Shown: positions 1-35,550 of the stretch, piece after piece
Layout: each line of letters begins with the position of its first letter
How positions within the stretch are numbered: the stretch's first letter is position 1
Assembly (NCBI GenBank): GCA_963942565.1
Contig: OZ012691.1
Location: 12,713,248-12,777,247 of the forward strand
Length of the DNA stretch: 64,000 nucleotides
DNA from: Maea johnstoni
Lineage: Eukaryota > Annelida > Polychaeta > Spionida > Magelonidae
Direction: 5' to 3'
Position numbers and translations under genes: made by a program
Notes under the pieces: generated by a model
What the model was told of the DNA's origin: nothing
Seen by the model: only the letters and a program-made list of their open reading frames with translations
Databases searched by the model: none

Positions 1-722
1 CACTAACAAAAAGTCACTCAGTTGATGTGGGTTTAGATTTAGCATTTAAAAAGTACAGATTTCCTATTAGCATAATCAGGGACATGTCTCTGACTTAATA
101 ATACATGTAGCACGAACAAAATAATAATAAGAATTTATTTAGTGATTCCCGGTGTTTTCAAAAAGAGGGAAGAAAATTCTCGCCAATAAAGACACTAAAA
201 ATGACCAGATACGTTACCGTCAGGTTTCTAGATTTTGCGTGCTGTATTTTCTCTCCTGCCATGAAATGCAGTGTGCTGTCACTTCTGGCAGGTGGTGACA
301 CCTATTGGCTATAATGCATAATAAAAAGCATAGTACTTAGTTCACTGATTCGCCACTAGATGTCACGTTTTTCGAACTCCTCAACTGGAGGTAAGAAAAG
401 TTCCACATTTAGAAGAACAACAAAAGAGGCAGCACGTAAAGTCAGTTGGAAACTTACTTGTGGATTAATTACTTATTGCAGACTCTGTGGCGAGTGACCG
501 ACTTACAAGTAAGTTGTTTTCGAAAAGTTTGGAACAGTATGTACGATTTTAAGAAAGAATGTGCCGTTGTGATGTTTATTTAGGCCGTATTCTTGTGTCG
601 TTAAACCAGTTGTGTAGCACTGCCACTGTAGTGTAGACTTGTACACAAAATGACAGCTGTCACGAAGCTGTCATTTAGTTGAACAGTTGAATGACTACCC
701 AAGACAGTTTAGTATGAACATA
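1..722. other. Non-coding stretch, no gene seen
   Basis: No long open frame, RNA gene or clear repeat structure is visible. The DNA is AT-rich and ends in the AT dinucleotide tract that follows. Confidence 0.5.
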
Positions 723-931
<209 letters not shown>

Positions 932-1300
932 ATATTTATATTTGTGGGTGTGTGCACAGGGGCTTGTATCGTTGAGTGCCACTTAAATGTAGTCACAGCC
1001 CTTTGGCAATATAGATATATATTTCATAGATACCAGAGCCTCAGACTCGCGAGTGGCCACTCAACAATACAAGCCCCTGTGGGTATGTGTGTGTATCCTT
1101 ATGTAGAAGATAAACTGACTATGGGTCAAACCAGCATGTTTCCCAAGCAGGCCAAGGTCTCATAAAGATGCAAAATGTGAGTGTTAGCGCAGTGTGAAAC
1201 TTGAATAGGGGCCAATGCTGTGGAGCATATGCACCTTTTATGTATTACGTGTGTGATTAACCTAGTGAGCACTAGGCAAACTGAGGTGTTGCATGCTATA

Positions 1301-1683
1301 TCTGGATCTAACACTTAGATTTCATGCCAGGGGCCCGAAAAGGTATTTTGATAAAAATTAGGGGTCAAAAAATTTAACAGGATTTCTGGTTATGCCGCAG
1401 TCACACTAGGGTCCGACTATCGCACGATTTTTAAAATCGGCAGGGCAGAATCGATTTTTTCACCCATCGGCTCTGTCTAAACAGTTGGCATATACGATCT
1501 TAACCCAGTACCGACTTTTTAGACGGAGCCGATAGGTGAGAAAATCGAGTCCGCCCTGCCGATAGTCGGACCCTAGTGTGACTGCAGCATTATCAAATAT
1601 ACTTTTTCGGGCCCCTAGTCTGAAAAATCTAGGGGCCCACAGCAAAATCTAGGGGCATATGCCCCTGGGAAAGTCGTACCCTG
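1301..1683. mobile_element. CAGGG-ended miniature element, interrupted by a foldback insertion
   Basis: The flanks match a second, uninterrupted copy at 10027-10210: both begin with a CTAACACT-type end followed by an AGGGGCCC motif, and both end near a CTAGGGGCCCACAGC block and a GTCG(A/T)ACCCTG end. This copy is split at about 1395-1588 by another element. It is non-autonomous and has no coding capacity. Confidence 0.6.
1395..1588. mobile_element. Foldback MITE nested in the 1301-1683 element
   Basis: About 194 bp with long inverted arms: GCAGTCACACTAGGGTCCGA near 1398 and its reverse complement near 1587. Further in, CGGCAGGGC and the AGACGGAGCCGAT block also pair across the centre. The clean split of the host repeat shows that it is an insertion. 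The target duplication is short and ambiguous. Confidence 0.7.
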
Positions 1684-2608
1684 TGTATCATCTTGAATTG
1701 TAGTTGGAGTTGACCTGACGTTAGAGATCTTACCATTCATAAATCTCCATGGTGCACCAAGAAAACTGGGTGCTCACTTCTCCAGCTTGAACCGCCCCAC
1801 CCCATAATCTCTCACAGTTGAGAATACCAATAGTAGCAATGGTCTCATTAAAGAGTTGACTTTAATCTATGTCTCTGGCTAAGCATAAACCACACTGCTT
1901 ACCCAAATATATATATTTGCACTACTCTTTTGGAGTTGCTGGTTTTACTGTTGATCGAAGGAGAGGCCAGCTTCAGGTTCTATAATCACTGGATCTAGAA
2001 ACTAGAGTTTTATGACTCATCATTGGTGCCATAGAGCATGAATGTCGATCACCGGCTAAGCAACCAGCAGATCTCGCTCAACAGCCTCGGCATGACTCCT
2101 TTGCCCAGGTGTTGACAAGAACCACTCAAGAGGTGTGTTCTGCACATTTGCATGAGCAACCTTAGAACTCTATAATTCACAAGAGCCTTCACTGGTATTT
2201 GTCTCCTACTGAGGTCACACTGAGACGAGATTCGGTGGGATTAGGTGTGTCCAGGGCTTTATGATGGGTCCTATATGGTAATTGGTCTTGTGGCGATCAA
2301 TCCATGTTCTATTCATCTAAGGTTTTACTGTTGCAGGAGGGGCCAGTTTCAGGTTTCTGGATCTAGAGACTCGAGTTCTATGACTCACCATTGGTGCCAC
2401 TGAGTAGACCCAGAAAACCGAGTGAGGTCTACCAGCAGACATATAATATTACCCATGCTGCCACAGGATGGAAATGTCTCAGTTTGTGTCCTGTGTACAG
2501 ACTAATCAAAACCTGACCTTGTTCTCAGGCTTGGGGATACAGGTTCAGCCATCGCTAATAATGCTGCTTGTGTGCTGCAGGTGGCAGTGTAGTATTCAGG
2601 CTGCACCA
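1684..2608. other. Non-coding stretch, no gene seen
   Basis: No supported gene. The motif GCCAGYTTCAGGTT followed by an ACTCATCATTGGTGCCA-like block occurs twice (about 1960-2035 and 2340-2400), a degenerate direct repeat of unknown origin. Confidence 0.4.
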
Positions 2609-2616
2609 TCCCTGGT

Positions 2617-3160
2617 TAGGGCTGCATACCGCTAAGGGTGAAGCGGTACGGTACCATAACCGGTATCGTCGAAACGATACGGTATTTTATCGGTTCTGCT
2701 ATCGGTATCTTGAACTACGCTAAGTACACACTTAGCGTAGTTCCTGACATAAACCTAAAATGTTGTCTGTCAGGTATTTTAATTACAACATGTGATCAGA
2801 TGTGAAAATTAAGCAGTCATACTTACGGCAGCCAAACCTTGTTAACTTGAATAGATCAACATTCTGCTTGAAGGTACGATATATAGCGGCGATAGTTCCA
2901 TCGCCGCTACAGTTCCATTGCCACTACCAAGTTCACTAATGGTAGCGGCGATGGAACTATCGCCGCTATATCGTACCTTCCAAGTTTACAAGTTCGGCAA
3001 CCGTAAGTATAACTTTTTACTGAATTATTTCGTAGTATTGAATGTTTGACATGGGTTTGTGTTTTGCAAAAACCGTTAAATATTGAAACGAGTATTCCCC
3101 GGTATTTTGCGAGACGGTATTCGGTACGGTGCTGGTACCGGGTACCGGTGTACAGCCCTA
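2617..3160. mobile_element. hAT-type MITE with exact 8-bp target duplication
   Basis: The ends are TAGGGCTGCATACCG and, inverted, TAGGGCTGTACACCGG. The 8-bp direct repeat TCCCTGGT flanks the element at 2609-2616 and 3161-3168. An 8-bp duplication with TAGGG-type ends is the hAT signature. The 544-bp body has no transposase frame. It contains many CGGTAC and GGTATCG motifs and two internal hairpins. Confidence 0.8.
2870..2980. repeat. Long hairpin inside the hAT MITE
   Basis: Arms of about 39 bp (2870-2910 and 2942-2980) are reverse complements apart from one 2-bp TA indel, with a loop of about 31 bp. Each arm itself contains the palindrome AGCGGCGATAGTTCCATCGC... so alternative cruciforms are possible. 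Confidence 0.85.
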
Positions 3161-3168
3161 TCCCTGGT

Positions 3169-4222
3169 ACACCATCCCTACCCTAATATATCCCACCCTG
3201 CAAATCGGAAGATTTGGCCAGTGTATTGGGATCATGGGACTGACTTTAAAAATTTTCATTATTTTACCGAAAGATAGTTTCAAAAACACTGCTTACATTA
3301 GACAAATTGTACACATGTGAAGGAGGCAACCTTAGATTCTAAGTGCACCACTAGCCTACAAATATTATCAACAGGTTGGTATTTTATCACCAGGCTGATG
3401 GAAAGGTCTTGTACACTGCAGGTCTGTAAATATATAGCAATGAAAAGAATGTCTATCAGTGCTTAAAATATGATACAAAGCAACCACAAATGCAGTGCCA
3501 TATTAGCTTCTAGTTTTGTTGGTTTTATACAAAGTATTTACAAATGCATAAATGTATCAGTAATCTGTATGATACAAAATATCCAATAGTGCATTCAACT
3601 CTTTTACATGTGGACACTGCCTATGGTCTGGCATGTGTGGAAATATCTTGATATAAACAAGGCAATATTTATAAAAAAAATAGTTGACTGAAAGTTGTTT
3701 ATCTTGATTGCTTTAACACTACCTCTTTTAAATGTTTTTCAAATAGTTCTCCAAGCATCTCACAATCTCAGCATGATACAAAGTATACACAAAAGTATAT
3801 GTATCTCTTTTTACCTGCACAATGAAGGGGATCTGCAAAGGCATAAATTCATTATCATCCGGGGTCTGCATGATATTTAAGTATTGACATCTTTATGTAT
3901 CAATATGCTTTATGCAAAGTATCCACAAGTAGTCAAACAATTAAGCTGGTGACAGTTTAGAAAATTGATAACTTAATGATTTCTCATAAATTTATTTGCC
4001 CTTTGTCCTCTGAGTCTGCATTTTCAATTGCTTTGCCACTGTCATCTGAACTAGTATTCACTATTCAGCAGTCTAAGCTTCCTTCAACTGACTCTATGAA
4101 CAGTTTGTGAGTCCCCAGATTCCTCTTTCTCTAATGTATCCTCATCTCCTTGTCCAGAATATATTTTATTCCTTTCAAACCTCCTCTTTTGCTTCTTTCT
4201 CAAGCAACTTCCCATTGTGTTA
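3169..4222. other. Non-coding stretch, no gene seen
   Basis: AT-rich DNA with scattered ATACAAAGTAT-like motifs (about 3470-3920) that hint at a degenerate repeat. No gene is supported. Confidence 0.4.
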
Positions 4223-4396
4223 CAGGGCTTGAAATTAGGGGGTGCCAGGAGCCCAGGGTTCCCTTGTATTCTCCTTTGGCTCCCTTAAATTTCTGCTGGG
4301 AGCCAAAAGATATACTGGTTTCTATACACAACACCTCTAGGTAGCTTTTGAAGATGCAATTGGGCTCCCTGGAAAAGATCTTGATTTCTAGCCCTG
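4223..4396. mobile_element. Short CAGGG-ended MITE with 5-bp target duplication
   Basis: The ends are CAGGGCTTGAAATTAG and, inverted, CAGGGCTAGAAATCAAG. The flanking TGTTA is duplicated at 4218-4222 and 4397-4401. The 174-bp body is rich in GGAGCC/GGCTCC. A 5-bp duplication with CAGGG ends would fit the hAT5 group. No coding capacity. Confidence 0.65.
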
Positions 4397-4401
4397 TGTT
4401 A

Positions 4402-7011
4402 TATAAAGGGTACGTTCAGACTCTGCGCTGTCCAAGCATCAGCATCTAAATGTGCTCACCTTACCCTAAATCTCAACAATAGGAAACCCTTTTTGAACAC
4501 CTCTAGATAGAGGTATTATAAGATGAATCCTACACATCCTGCCTATCACACAAAACAGAAGATAAAAACCAGGAACCTTCAGACCCTAATACCTGCCTGC
4601 CAGTAGAGCACACCTCCCAGAGGAGATAAGATAAGGAAGGGCTGTTATATGGACTTCAATGAACATCTCAGCTGGGTGCCTCAGGAGTCCTCTCTTCCAG
4701 TCAGTAGGCAGCTTTTTTAAAAGTCTGTTTATAGTTCTAGTTGAGAGTTCTAATTTGAAGGAATAGGTAGCAAGCCTTTTCAGCTTTCATATTAAAAAAA
4801 AACTATTTAAAGATGTGAAGGCCCGAGCCTCTTTAAGTTGTGGTTACAATTTATGTATCTCAATTTCTTCTAGGTTTTCTTATTTGGCTCACAAAAACAT
4901 AATTGTCCATATACATATACTGTGAAAAGATCTTACTCTGTATATCACAACTTGCCTTGATTTTCAAGTTATCTTCCAGTAGCTTGTCAGTATGCAGACA
5001 GATGGAGAACTAACACAGTGTGACTTGGCTGTCTTCGCTAGAAGTGCTGAGAGCTTAAGTTGCTCCTAATAACCTCCAGTCTTGCCTGTAAGGGCAGAAG
5101 CCTGTACAGTGATAAACCATTCATCGAATTATCGTTTTTTTTAAATTTCAAATTGCACACATGTGCAACATGATTTTTATTTCTCTATAGTCGTGTCATT
5201 CTGCATATAGGTTCATAATTTTATGGACATATAACAAAAACATAATGATAAAATGTTCAAAAGGCTTTACATGTTAATAATGTCAACTGTATTGTACACT
5301 ATTTGTTTACAATAGTAGGAAGATTAAACCAATGGGTAAAGTATATTATAATCTTACATTAGGTAGTTTAGAAAATACTTGAAAGGGGAAATGTTAATCC
5401 AAACTCAACATACAATTCATCTTCAAATAAAAGGGGGGAAGGTGTTCACATAAGCTGGGTTGTTCATATCTTAATCTGGTTTTCCACATGTTATGTAGAA
5501 CAAGTTTTCAAAGTAATTCAACCTGTTTCAAAATCTGATTGCCAATTTCTATGGGATTCTCATGGTTTCATTGTTGAAGCCAGGTGTAGGACTCAATCAA
5601 GTAATTATGCTTATTGTCACTTCCTCTGCCAATATAGGCTTAATCATGAGTTGCCTAAAAGCCTATTTTGTAAATTGTGGAAGAAACTAGAGAATCCATT
5701 GACAAAAACACTGGCAACTTTCTTCCATGCCTTGACTTTGGCTTGAATAATGAATCATGTGCAATGGTGAGACATACAAAGCAATAGGTGGTGTCGAAAG
5801 ACAGGTTTGCCGTGCAGGAGGTTTGGGGCCTGGTTTTATATTCAGGGATTTAGAATTTTCACTTTTCTTCACTTTTTCTGCTATATTCAGGCTTTTTCAT
5901 AAATATTCAGAACTTTGTAAGTGGTGGAGGAAACTTAAGGATGCAGGGAAAATCACTGCCTAACCCAATCACTTCCAACTTTCTCACATGTTCCAAACTG
6001 GATTACAAACTGGTTAACTAGTGGCTTGGATTAAGAAAAGAATGGATATGTAGCGAGAGACCAATTACTATATGCCCTATAGTTACATGCTAGCCTCATG
6101 CCAGATCTACCAGATAAGGCAGCAGCACGAGGTCACGTGGGAACAAGGACCAATCAGGGCTCTCGCATCGATCACATTACAGAGAAACCTTATCTCCACC
6201 ACCAGCTGAGGGTGCCCAGAGCATCTATTAGCGGCTATTAGTTGACACTGGTTGAGGCTAGCATGTTTGGTTGACCGGCTGGTTTCGAATCCACTTGTGT
6301 TTGGTCATCTAAGCTAGTGGTGAACGACAGGAAGCAATTCTTCAGCACTTGGCTCATGAGGCAGGCCCTGTGTATTCTAGCATGCTATATGAATTATGTT
6401 GTCATGTACATAAGTTAAGGGCTTCTTGTCCTTGCCTTCATCTGGGAATGATATCCCGAAACCATGAATTACTCGGCGACCTGTAGGATTCATTTTCTTG
6501 GCGGCAAATACTAACCAAGGTCAGAGCTAGGCAGCGCAGAATCGTATACAGGTTTCCTGAGTATAGTAATCAAGATGGGGCCCTGACACATGTGTATATT
6601 GTTACATGCTTGTCGCAAGGAAAGATGCAGTATGTTTATAATAGCAGCTGCCGGCATCAGTTTACCACTTGTCTCACAGATGTTGGCCGCGGTGGACGTC
6701 TATGTGACATTGTGCTATAAGTGACTAGGAAAGTGGTACACACAAGCGAGCAACTACTCGGGAACTCAAAACTACCCGCCATAATCACCACAACATTGTC
6801 AAAGACTGAACTTCTATTCAGCACACAGGGAATATATGTGAACTGGCGGTTGAGAGGTATGTGCTTCTTGTATAGCCATGTATGTACAGTTTGCTGGGTA
6901 AATAACTCGAAGCTTTTGAACACATATTGTAGGTTGGCGAACCCTTTCGCAGCTGTAGAATAGAAAAAGTCTCACCTATGGAAATGTTTGAATAACAAAG
7001 CAATATTTTGG
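4402..7011. other. Non-coding stretch, no gene seen
   Basis: No supported gene in about 2.6 kb. A higher-GC patch at about 6050-6720 has short frames on both strands, but no splice sites or recognisable protein. An undetected non-coding first exon of the downstream LRRC14-like gene could lie here or further upstream. Confidence 0.4.
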
Positions 7012-7015
7012 TTAA

Positions 7016-7238
7016 CCCATTAACGCTTAAGAGTTCATCTTAAAGTTGTCGTCTGGATCTACCCTACTTTTGACAATAATTTTGGTATTGAGAAAGATTT
7101 TACAAAATGTTTGAAGGAGAGTTGTTGGTAATATTCTGATTAACATTTCTCCTCCAAATATTTTCCTAACTATGCCTTTGCGTGAAAGATTTCTCCAAAA
7201 TTACCAGGCTGCTTTTGGCTGCTGTGAGTATCAATGGG
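7016..7238. mobile_element. TTAA-flanked MITE, family 2
   Basis: TTAA lies at 7012-7015 and 7239-7242, around CCCATTAACGCT... and ...ATCAATGGG. Inside is the family core (CTCCTTCAAATATTTTCC, and CAGGCTGCTTTTGGC near the right end). CCC/GGG termini with TTAA targets suggest piggyBac-type mobilisation. Related copies lie at 17019, 17273, 33563, 35926, 48683 and 62119. Confidence 0.7.
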
Positions 7239-7498
7239 TTAAATATTCAACTGAAAAATCAAAATCGTTCTTCCTGTTGATTTTTCCCTTGAAGTATTTT
7301 TCTAAGTTTTGCTCTAGGTATTTGATGAGTTCTGCTCAAAGTTTGCAGACTGTGTTTGCACTCTAGATGTAAATGGGCTTAGGTTTTACATAGTAAACAG
7401 AGCTCAGTTACTGGTGCTTAACCGTCTAAATAGTTCACAGGATTAGAATCGAAATTTTGATTTTAAATTGGAGGCCCACCCTCATTTTTATCAATTTG

Positions 7499-7802
7499 TA
7501 ATGCTGGGAATCGTTGGAAATTTTCAGCTCAATTAATCGTCCAAATTTTTGATTGATTAATCGATTATGATCAATTATTGTCAATGTTGATTTAAGCCCA
7601 CTTTCCAGTGGGTCAGGAACTCATAGTTCATGTTTATCATGGTTTTCATGGTAAATAAGGCCCCTTTTGAATGGAAACTTTGACTATGTGAGCTGAGAAC
7701 ATAATCGAAAATGATCAATCTTATGTCTTGATGATCGATCAATCAGAAATCATGAAAAAGCGATCGATTAATCAATTACATAGATTAATCGTCCCACCAC
7801 TA
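7499..7802. mobile_element. hAT-type MITE with near-exact 8-bp target duplication
   Basis: The left end TAATGCTGGGAATCG and inverted right end TAGTGGTGGGACGATTAAT are related. The flanks TCAATTTG (7491-7498) and TCAAATTG (7803-7810) are an 8-bp duplication with one mismatch. The body holds many GATTAATCGAT motifs and has no coding capacity. Confidence 0.6.
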
Positions 7803-7810
7803 TCAAATTG

Positions 7811-8685
7811 GTTAGGTAAGATAACTGGTTGATGAAGTTATGGCTCTGAGCATTTTTCTTATTAGTTAACCTGATATTTAGTGTCTTTATTTATCAACTC
7901 AGCTCTTAAGTTGACAAGATGTATGGCTTCTGTCTGGTATGTTTACATGTCTAATATTTAGATAGTGGATCAATTTATATACTTATAACTTAAGTACAAG
8001 TATGTATTTTTAGTGCTGCAGCTTGCAATCTGGCATAGCTGGTTTCTTTCTGCGTAATATAACATCCTTCAATCAACCTTTCCGTGGTTGAATAGTCATT
8101 TCAGCTTGAGATTTTATGCAACATTGCAAAGTAATATTTGTTTTTGTCAATATTTACGATCAGTAAATAACTAAATATATGCATGCACTAGATACAAGAT
8201 GTGGGAGACTGTCTATTGCATCATCATGAAAAAAACACCAAAAAATAATTGTTCCAAAAAAACAGTTCCAAAAATAAAGGGTAGGTAGCTAGAGATTTTT
8301 TAAGTATTCAGTATGAGGTTTATTGCTATAATCTATGATAAATCTCCCAAAAAGGGATTGAATAGCACTAACAATTAAGTATTGTTCACTGATATCATTT
8401 ACCTGAGTGCTTTAAAAATGCCTGTGAAAACCACACCTGTGAAAGATCACCCTAATGAGTTCCCTTACAATACTTATATTCAACATGTTTGCATTGTGGG
8501 AGGCACAACCTATAAAGGTAGGCCACTCCCAATCGGGGTGGTTAGGGAAGTGAGGAAACAAACATTTTTTTAAGCCGTAGTAGCAGTAGAAGGAGTGATA
8601 CTAGTATATATCTACCTATTGGCTCTTTGGCATTAGTGATTGCGCCTTTACAAAACTTTTACTAGTAGTTCTTATAGCAGAACTT
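7811..8685. other. Non-coding stretch, no gene seen
   Basis: No gene supported. GGAAACAAACATTTTTTTAA near 8553 resembles an end of the GGCCTAA element family found at 33805 and 49752, so a degraded copy may lie here. Confidence 0.4.
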
Positions 8686-8686
8686 T

Positions 8687-8761
<75 letters not shown>

Positions 8762-8762
8762 A

Positions 8763-8828
<66 letters not shown>

Positions 8829-8842
8829 CAGTAGTAGTAGAA
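8686..8842. repeat. (TAG)n microsatellite
   Basis: About 155 bp of TAG/AGT trinucleotide with two or three single-base interruptions. Confidence 0.95.
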
Positions 8843-8849
8843 GTTGCTT

Positions 8850-8858
8850 TTATTATTA

Positions 8859-8892
<34 letters not shown>

Positions 8893-8904
8893 CATTATTA
8901 TTAA

Positions 8905-8959
<55 letters not shown>

Positions 8960-8997
8960 GTTATTATTATCATTTAATTATCATCAGTATCATCAAC

Positions 8998-9073
<76 letters not shown>

Positions 9074-9130
9074 GTATTATTATTATTATCAATATCATTG
9101 TTATTGTTTTCATCACCATCATTGTTATCA
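8850..9130. repeat. (TTA)n and related trinucleotide array
   Basis: TTA-rich array with interspersed CAT and GTT units. It ends about 25 bp before the splice acceptor of the first coding exon of the LRRC14-like gene, so it occupies most of the 3' end of the preceding intron. Confidence 0.9.
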
Positions 9131-9177
9131 CCACTATTATTTACCTGTTTCAGGTGTGACATGCAGAGCAGGAGACC

Positions 9178-32725
<23,548 letters not shown>

Positions 32726-33562
32726 GGGTCCACGTTGACTTATTCATGCTTAAAGATTGTCTATTAAAATGTGAGCTCTAACAAACAGGGTGCTCAGCTT
32801 CTCCTATTGGTATCTTAGGGGCAAGAACCGTGAGGATTTCAACCCGGAATGACCTTTTCATGCTTAGATTATCTATTGAAATGTGAGCTCTAACAAACAC
32901 AGGGTGCTCAGCTTCTCCTATAGGTATCTTAGAGACAAGAACCGTGAGGATTTGAACCTGGAGTGAGGGTCCGGGTTCACCTATTCATGCTTAGATTTTC
33001 TAATAAAACATGACCTCTAACAAACAGGGTGCTCAGCTTCTCCTATTGGTATCTTAGGGGCAAGAACCGTGAGGATTTCAACCCGGAATGACCTTTTCAT
33101 GCTTAGATTATCTATTGAAATGTGAGCTCTAACAAACACAGGGTGCTCAGCTTCTCCTATAGGTATCTTAGAGGCAAGGTCCGTGAGGATCTGGACCTTG
33201 AGTGAGGTTCCGCGTTGACTGAATGCTTAGATTATCTATTAAAATGTGAGCTCTAACAGACACAGAGTGCTCAGCTTCTAAAGGTATCTTAATGGCAAGG
33301 ACTGTGAGGATCTCGAATTGGAGTGACCTATTCATGCTTAGAGTATCTTTTAAAACATAATCCTCACAAGATTGTGAGGAGCTCAACCTGGAGTGAGGGT
33401 CCATGTTGACCTATTCATCTGTTAAAACATGAGATGGTCAGAGGTTCGGCAGGTGGCTCATATCAATAGTGGAATAATGGAACAATATTTTGTCAACTGG
33501 GGGATTGTTGGATCACTCTGTTCCATAGTATGTATCTAGGCTATCAGCAGATTATTGTTTAA

Positions 33563-33773
33563 CCCATTAATGCTTAATAGTCCCTCCACACATTGTCGTC
33601 TGGATCTCTTATACTTTTGGCAATTATTTTGGAATTAACAATGATTTGAAGGAAAGTTGTTCGTGAGGTCCTGTTAAACATTTCTCCATCAATTATTTTC
33701 CTAATTATGCTTTTGCCTGCATGATTTCATCAAACTTCTCAGGCTGCTTTTGGCCGCTATGGGCATTAATGGG
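33563..33773 (+). mobile_element. TTAA-flanked MITE, family 2
   Basis: TTAA at 33559-33562 and 33774-33777, with CCCATTAATGC at the left and GGCATTAATGGG at the right. Confidence 0.75.
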
Positions 33774-33804
33774 TTAATGGTATGCTGCTTGGTTCTAAGG
33801 CTAA

Positions 33805-34037
33805 GGCCTAAAAAAAAAAGTTGTTTGTTTCCTGTAACCCTACCCTAACAAGTTTTTATTCAAAAAAATCCCTACCCTAAAGTTTTTATCACCCATTCCA
33901 CTCCCAATCAACGTAAAACAGGCATAAAACACACATTTTTGACCAAAAAAATAATGCAAAAAAATTTTTTTTACAGACCTACCTACCCTACTTTTTTCAG
34001 ACCGTTACAGGAAACAAACAATTTATTTTTTTTGGCC
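33805..34037. mobile_element. PIF/Harbinger-like MITE with TAA target duplication
   Basis: GGCCTAAAAAAAAAAGTTG and, inverted, GGCCAAAAAAAATAAATTG, then GTTTGTTTCCTGTAAC on both arms. TAA flanks at 33802-33804 and 34038-34040. A 3-bp TWA target is the Harbinger hallmark. 233 bp, non-coding. Confidence 0.7.
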
Positions 34038-34040
34038 TAA

Positions 34041-34707
34041 GCTATGTGCCCCGTTTTCATCAGAGACTTCCATTGCAGGTTGTCAGTCTTTTTCTTGATT
34101 ATCTTTTTGAAGGAGCTCACCGCCCAACATATCTTTATATTTATACACCCTTTATATCTATCTACAGAAACAAAAACAATTCAACCACACATCACAAACA
34201 CAAACATATTTTTTCACGTTTTAGACACTTGGTATGTAAGATTCAAAGGTGACCTTTTGCTTCAATTACTGATATTATTTGTCTAAGATAACTGTTTTCC
34301 TCAACTATTCTTTTCTTTAATTTTCCTGAGATTTCGGTTGACAAATTGATGGAAATTGAAGTCAGATTTTTTTTTCTGCCATAGTTTATTACTACCTTAA
34401 GTGCCAATCCAATGGGTGTTAACGTATCTAATTCGCAGGTATCAATGTATCAAAAGAAAGACACCTTTTCTGTACAATTGCACTACTCTAGTTTTTGATT
34501 ACTGCCACCTTTAACCTGTTTATACATGTAGCAGCCAAAAATGCATGGACATTTTTGTTGATATATGTTTTCAAAAATATATTTGAAAGAGAAGAAGTAA
34601 TGCACCTCTAGAAAAAAATTCTAGAGGAGTAAGCATAATGATGTTAGGCATAACCTGTGGTATTTGTGTGAGGTGGTACTACAGAGTTTCACTATTAAGT
34701 TTTTTTG
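34041..34707. other. Intergenic, nothing recognised
   Basis: AT-rich spacer between the LRRC14-like gene and the duplicated creatine kinase block. No gene supported. Confidence 0.4.
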
Positions 34708-35086
34708 TTATCCTACAGCTATTGTGTAGTAAAGTAAATGGGGATTTCAATGAGTGCACCTCTCCATAAGTCACATGATTGTTGATTTTGATATACATAT
34801 AGGACCTCCTTGGAGAACCTATGAGTAATCTAGTTGATTGTTTGAAGGTACTGGAGAATTTCAATTATGAGTGAACCTCTGCTTTATGTTACTATGAATT
34901 AACCTATTGACTGTGTATAAAGACAGTAAAGTGCCTTAAACCTTTTGTATATTAACTTTTATAATACTTACATACAAGACTTAATAGTCAGTTAACCTCT
35001 CTTGAACACATTTGAATGTTATGGGTAGTTTACATATCGTAGGATTTCATTTGTATGTATGACTTCTTGCTGAAGTCCATTTGAGT

Positions 35087-35542
35087 TAGGGCTGTGCTCA
35101 CCAATTTTTTTCAGCTCACGAGCATCACCAAAACCTAAACGATGCTCACGAGCATGAAAACGTCGGCCATTTTGTTTATAGTGTGAAAGCAGGGCGCGAA
35201 AAACAGCTTGATCGAAGTGCTAATACCGCTAGCCAGCGCCATATCAAGCTAGCGGTATAAACATGCAACTACACCTCATGATTCTGAACCTGTTAGAGTG
35301 TGAAGTACGCTCTAACGGCTTAGCGTATATCGAACTTACGCATTTTGCGTAATTCCGCTGTGAATCGGGACATCGATGTCGCCAACACGACGGGATTTTT
35401 TAGCTTCACAAGCCTATTTAAAAAGGTAGTTGAAGTTTTTATTTTTTTGCGATGCTCATGAGTTCCATGTCATGCTCGATAATCGTAGCATGGCATGAAA
35501 ATCGCGATCCATCGAGCATCGCGAGCGGTGAGCACAGCCCTA
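35087..35542. mobile_element. hAT-type MITE, present in unit A only
   Basis: TAGGGCTGTGCTCACC at the left and its exact inverse at the right. The flank ATTTGAGT is repeated at 35079-35086 and 35543-35550. Unit B has the empty site near 49488 (CCATTTGAATGTTAT), proving the insertion and its ends. 456 bp, non-coding. Confidence 0.9.
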
Positions 35543-35550
35543 ATTTGAGT

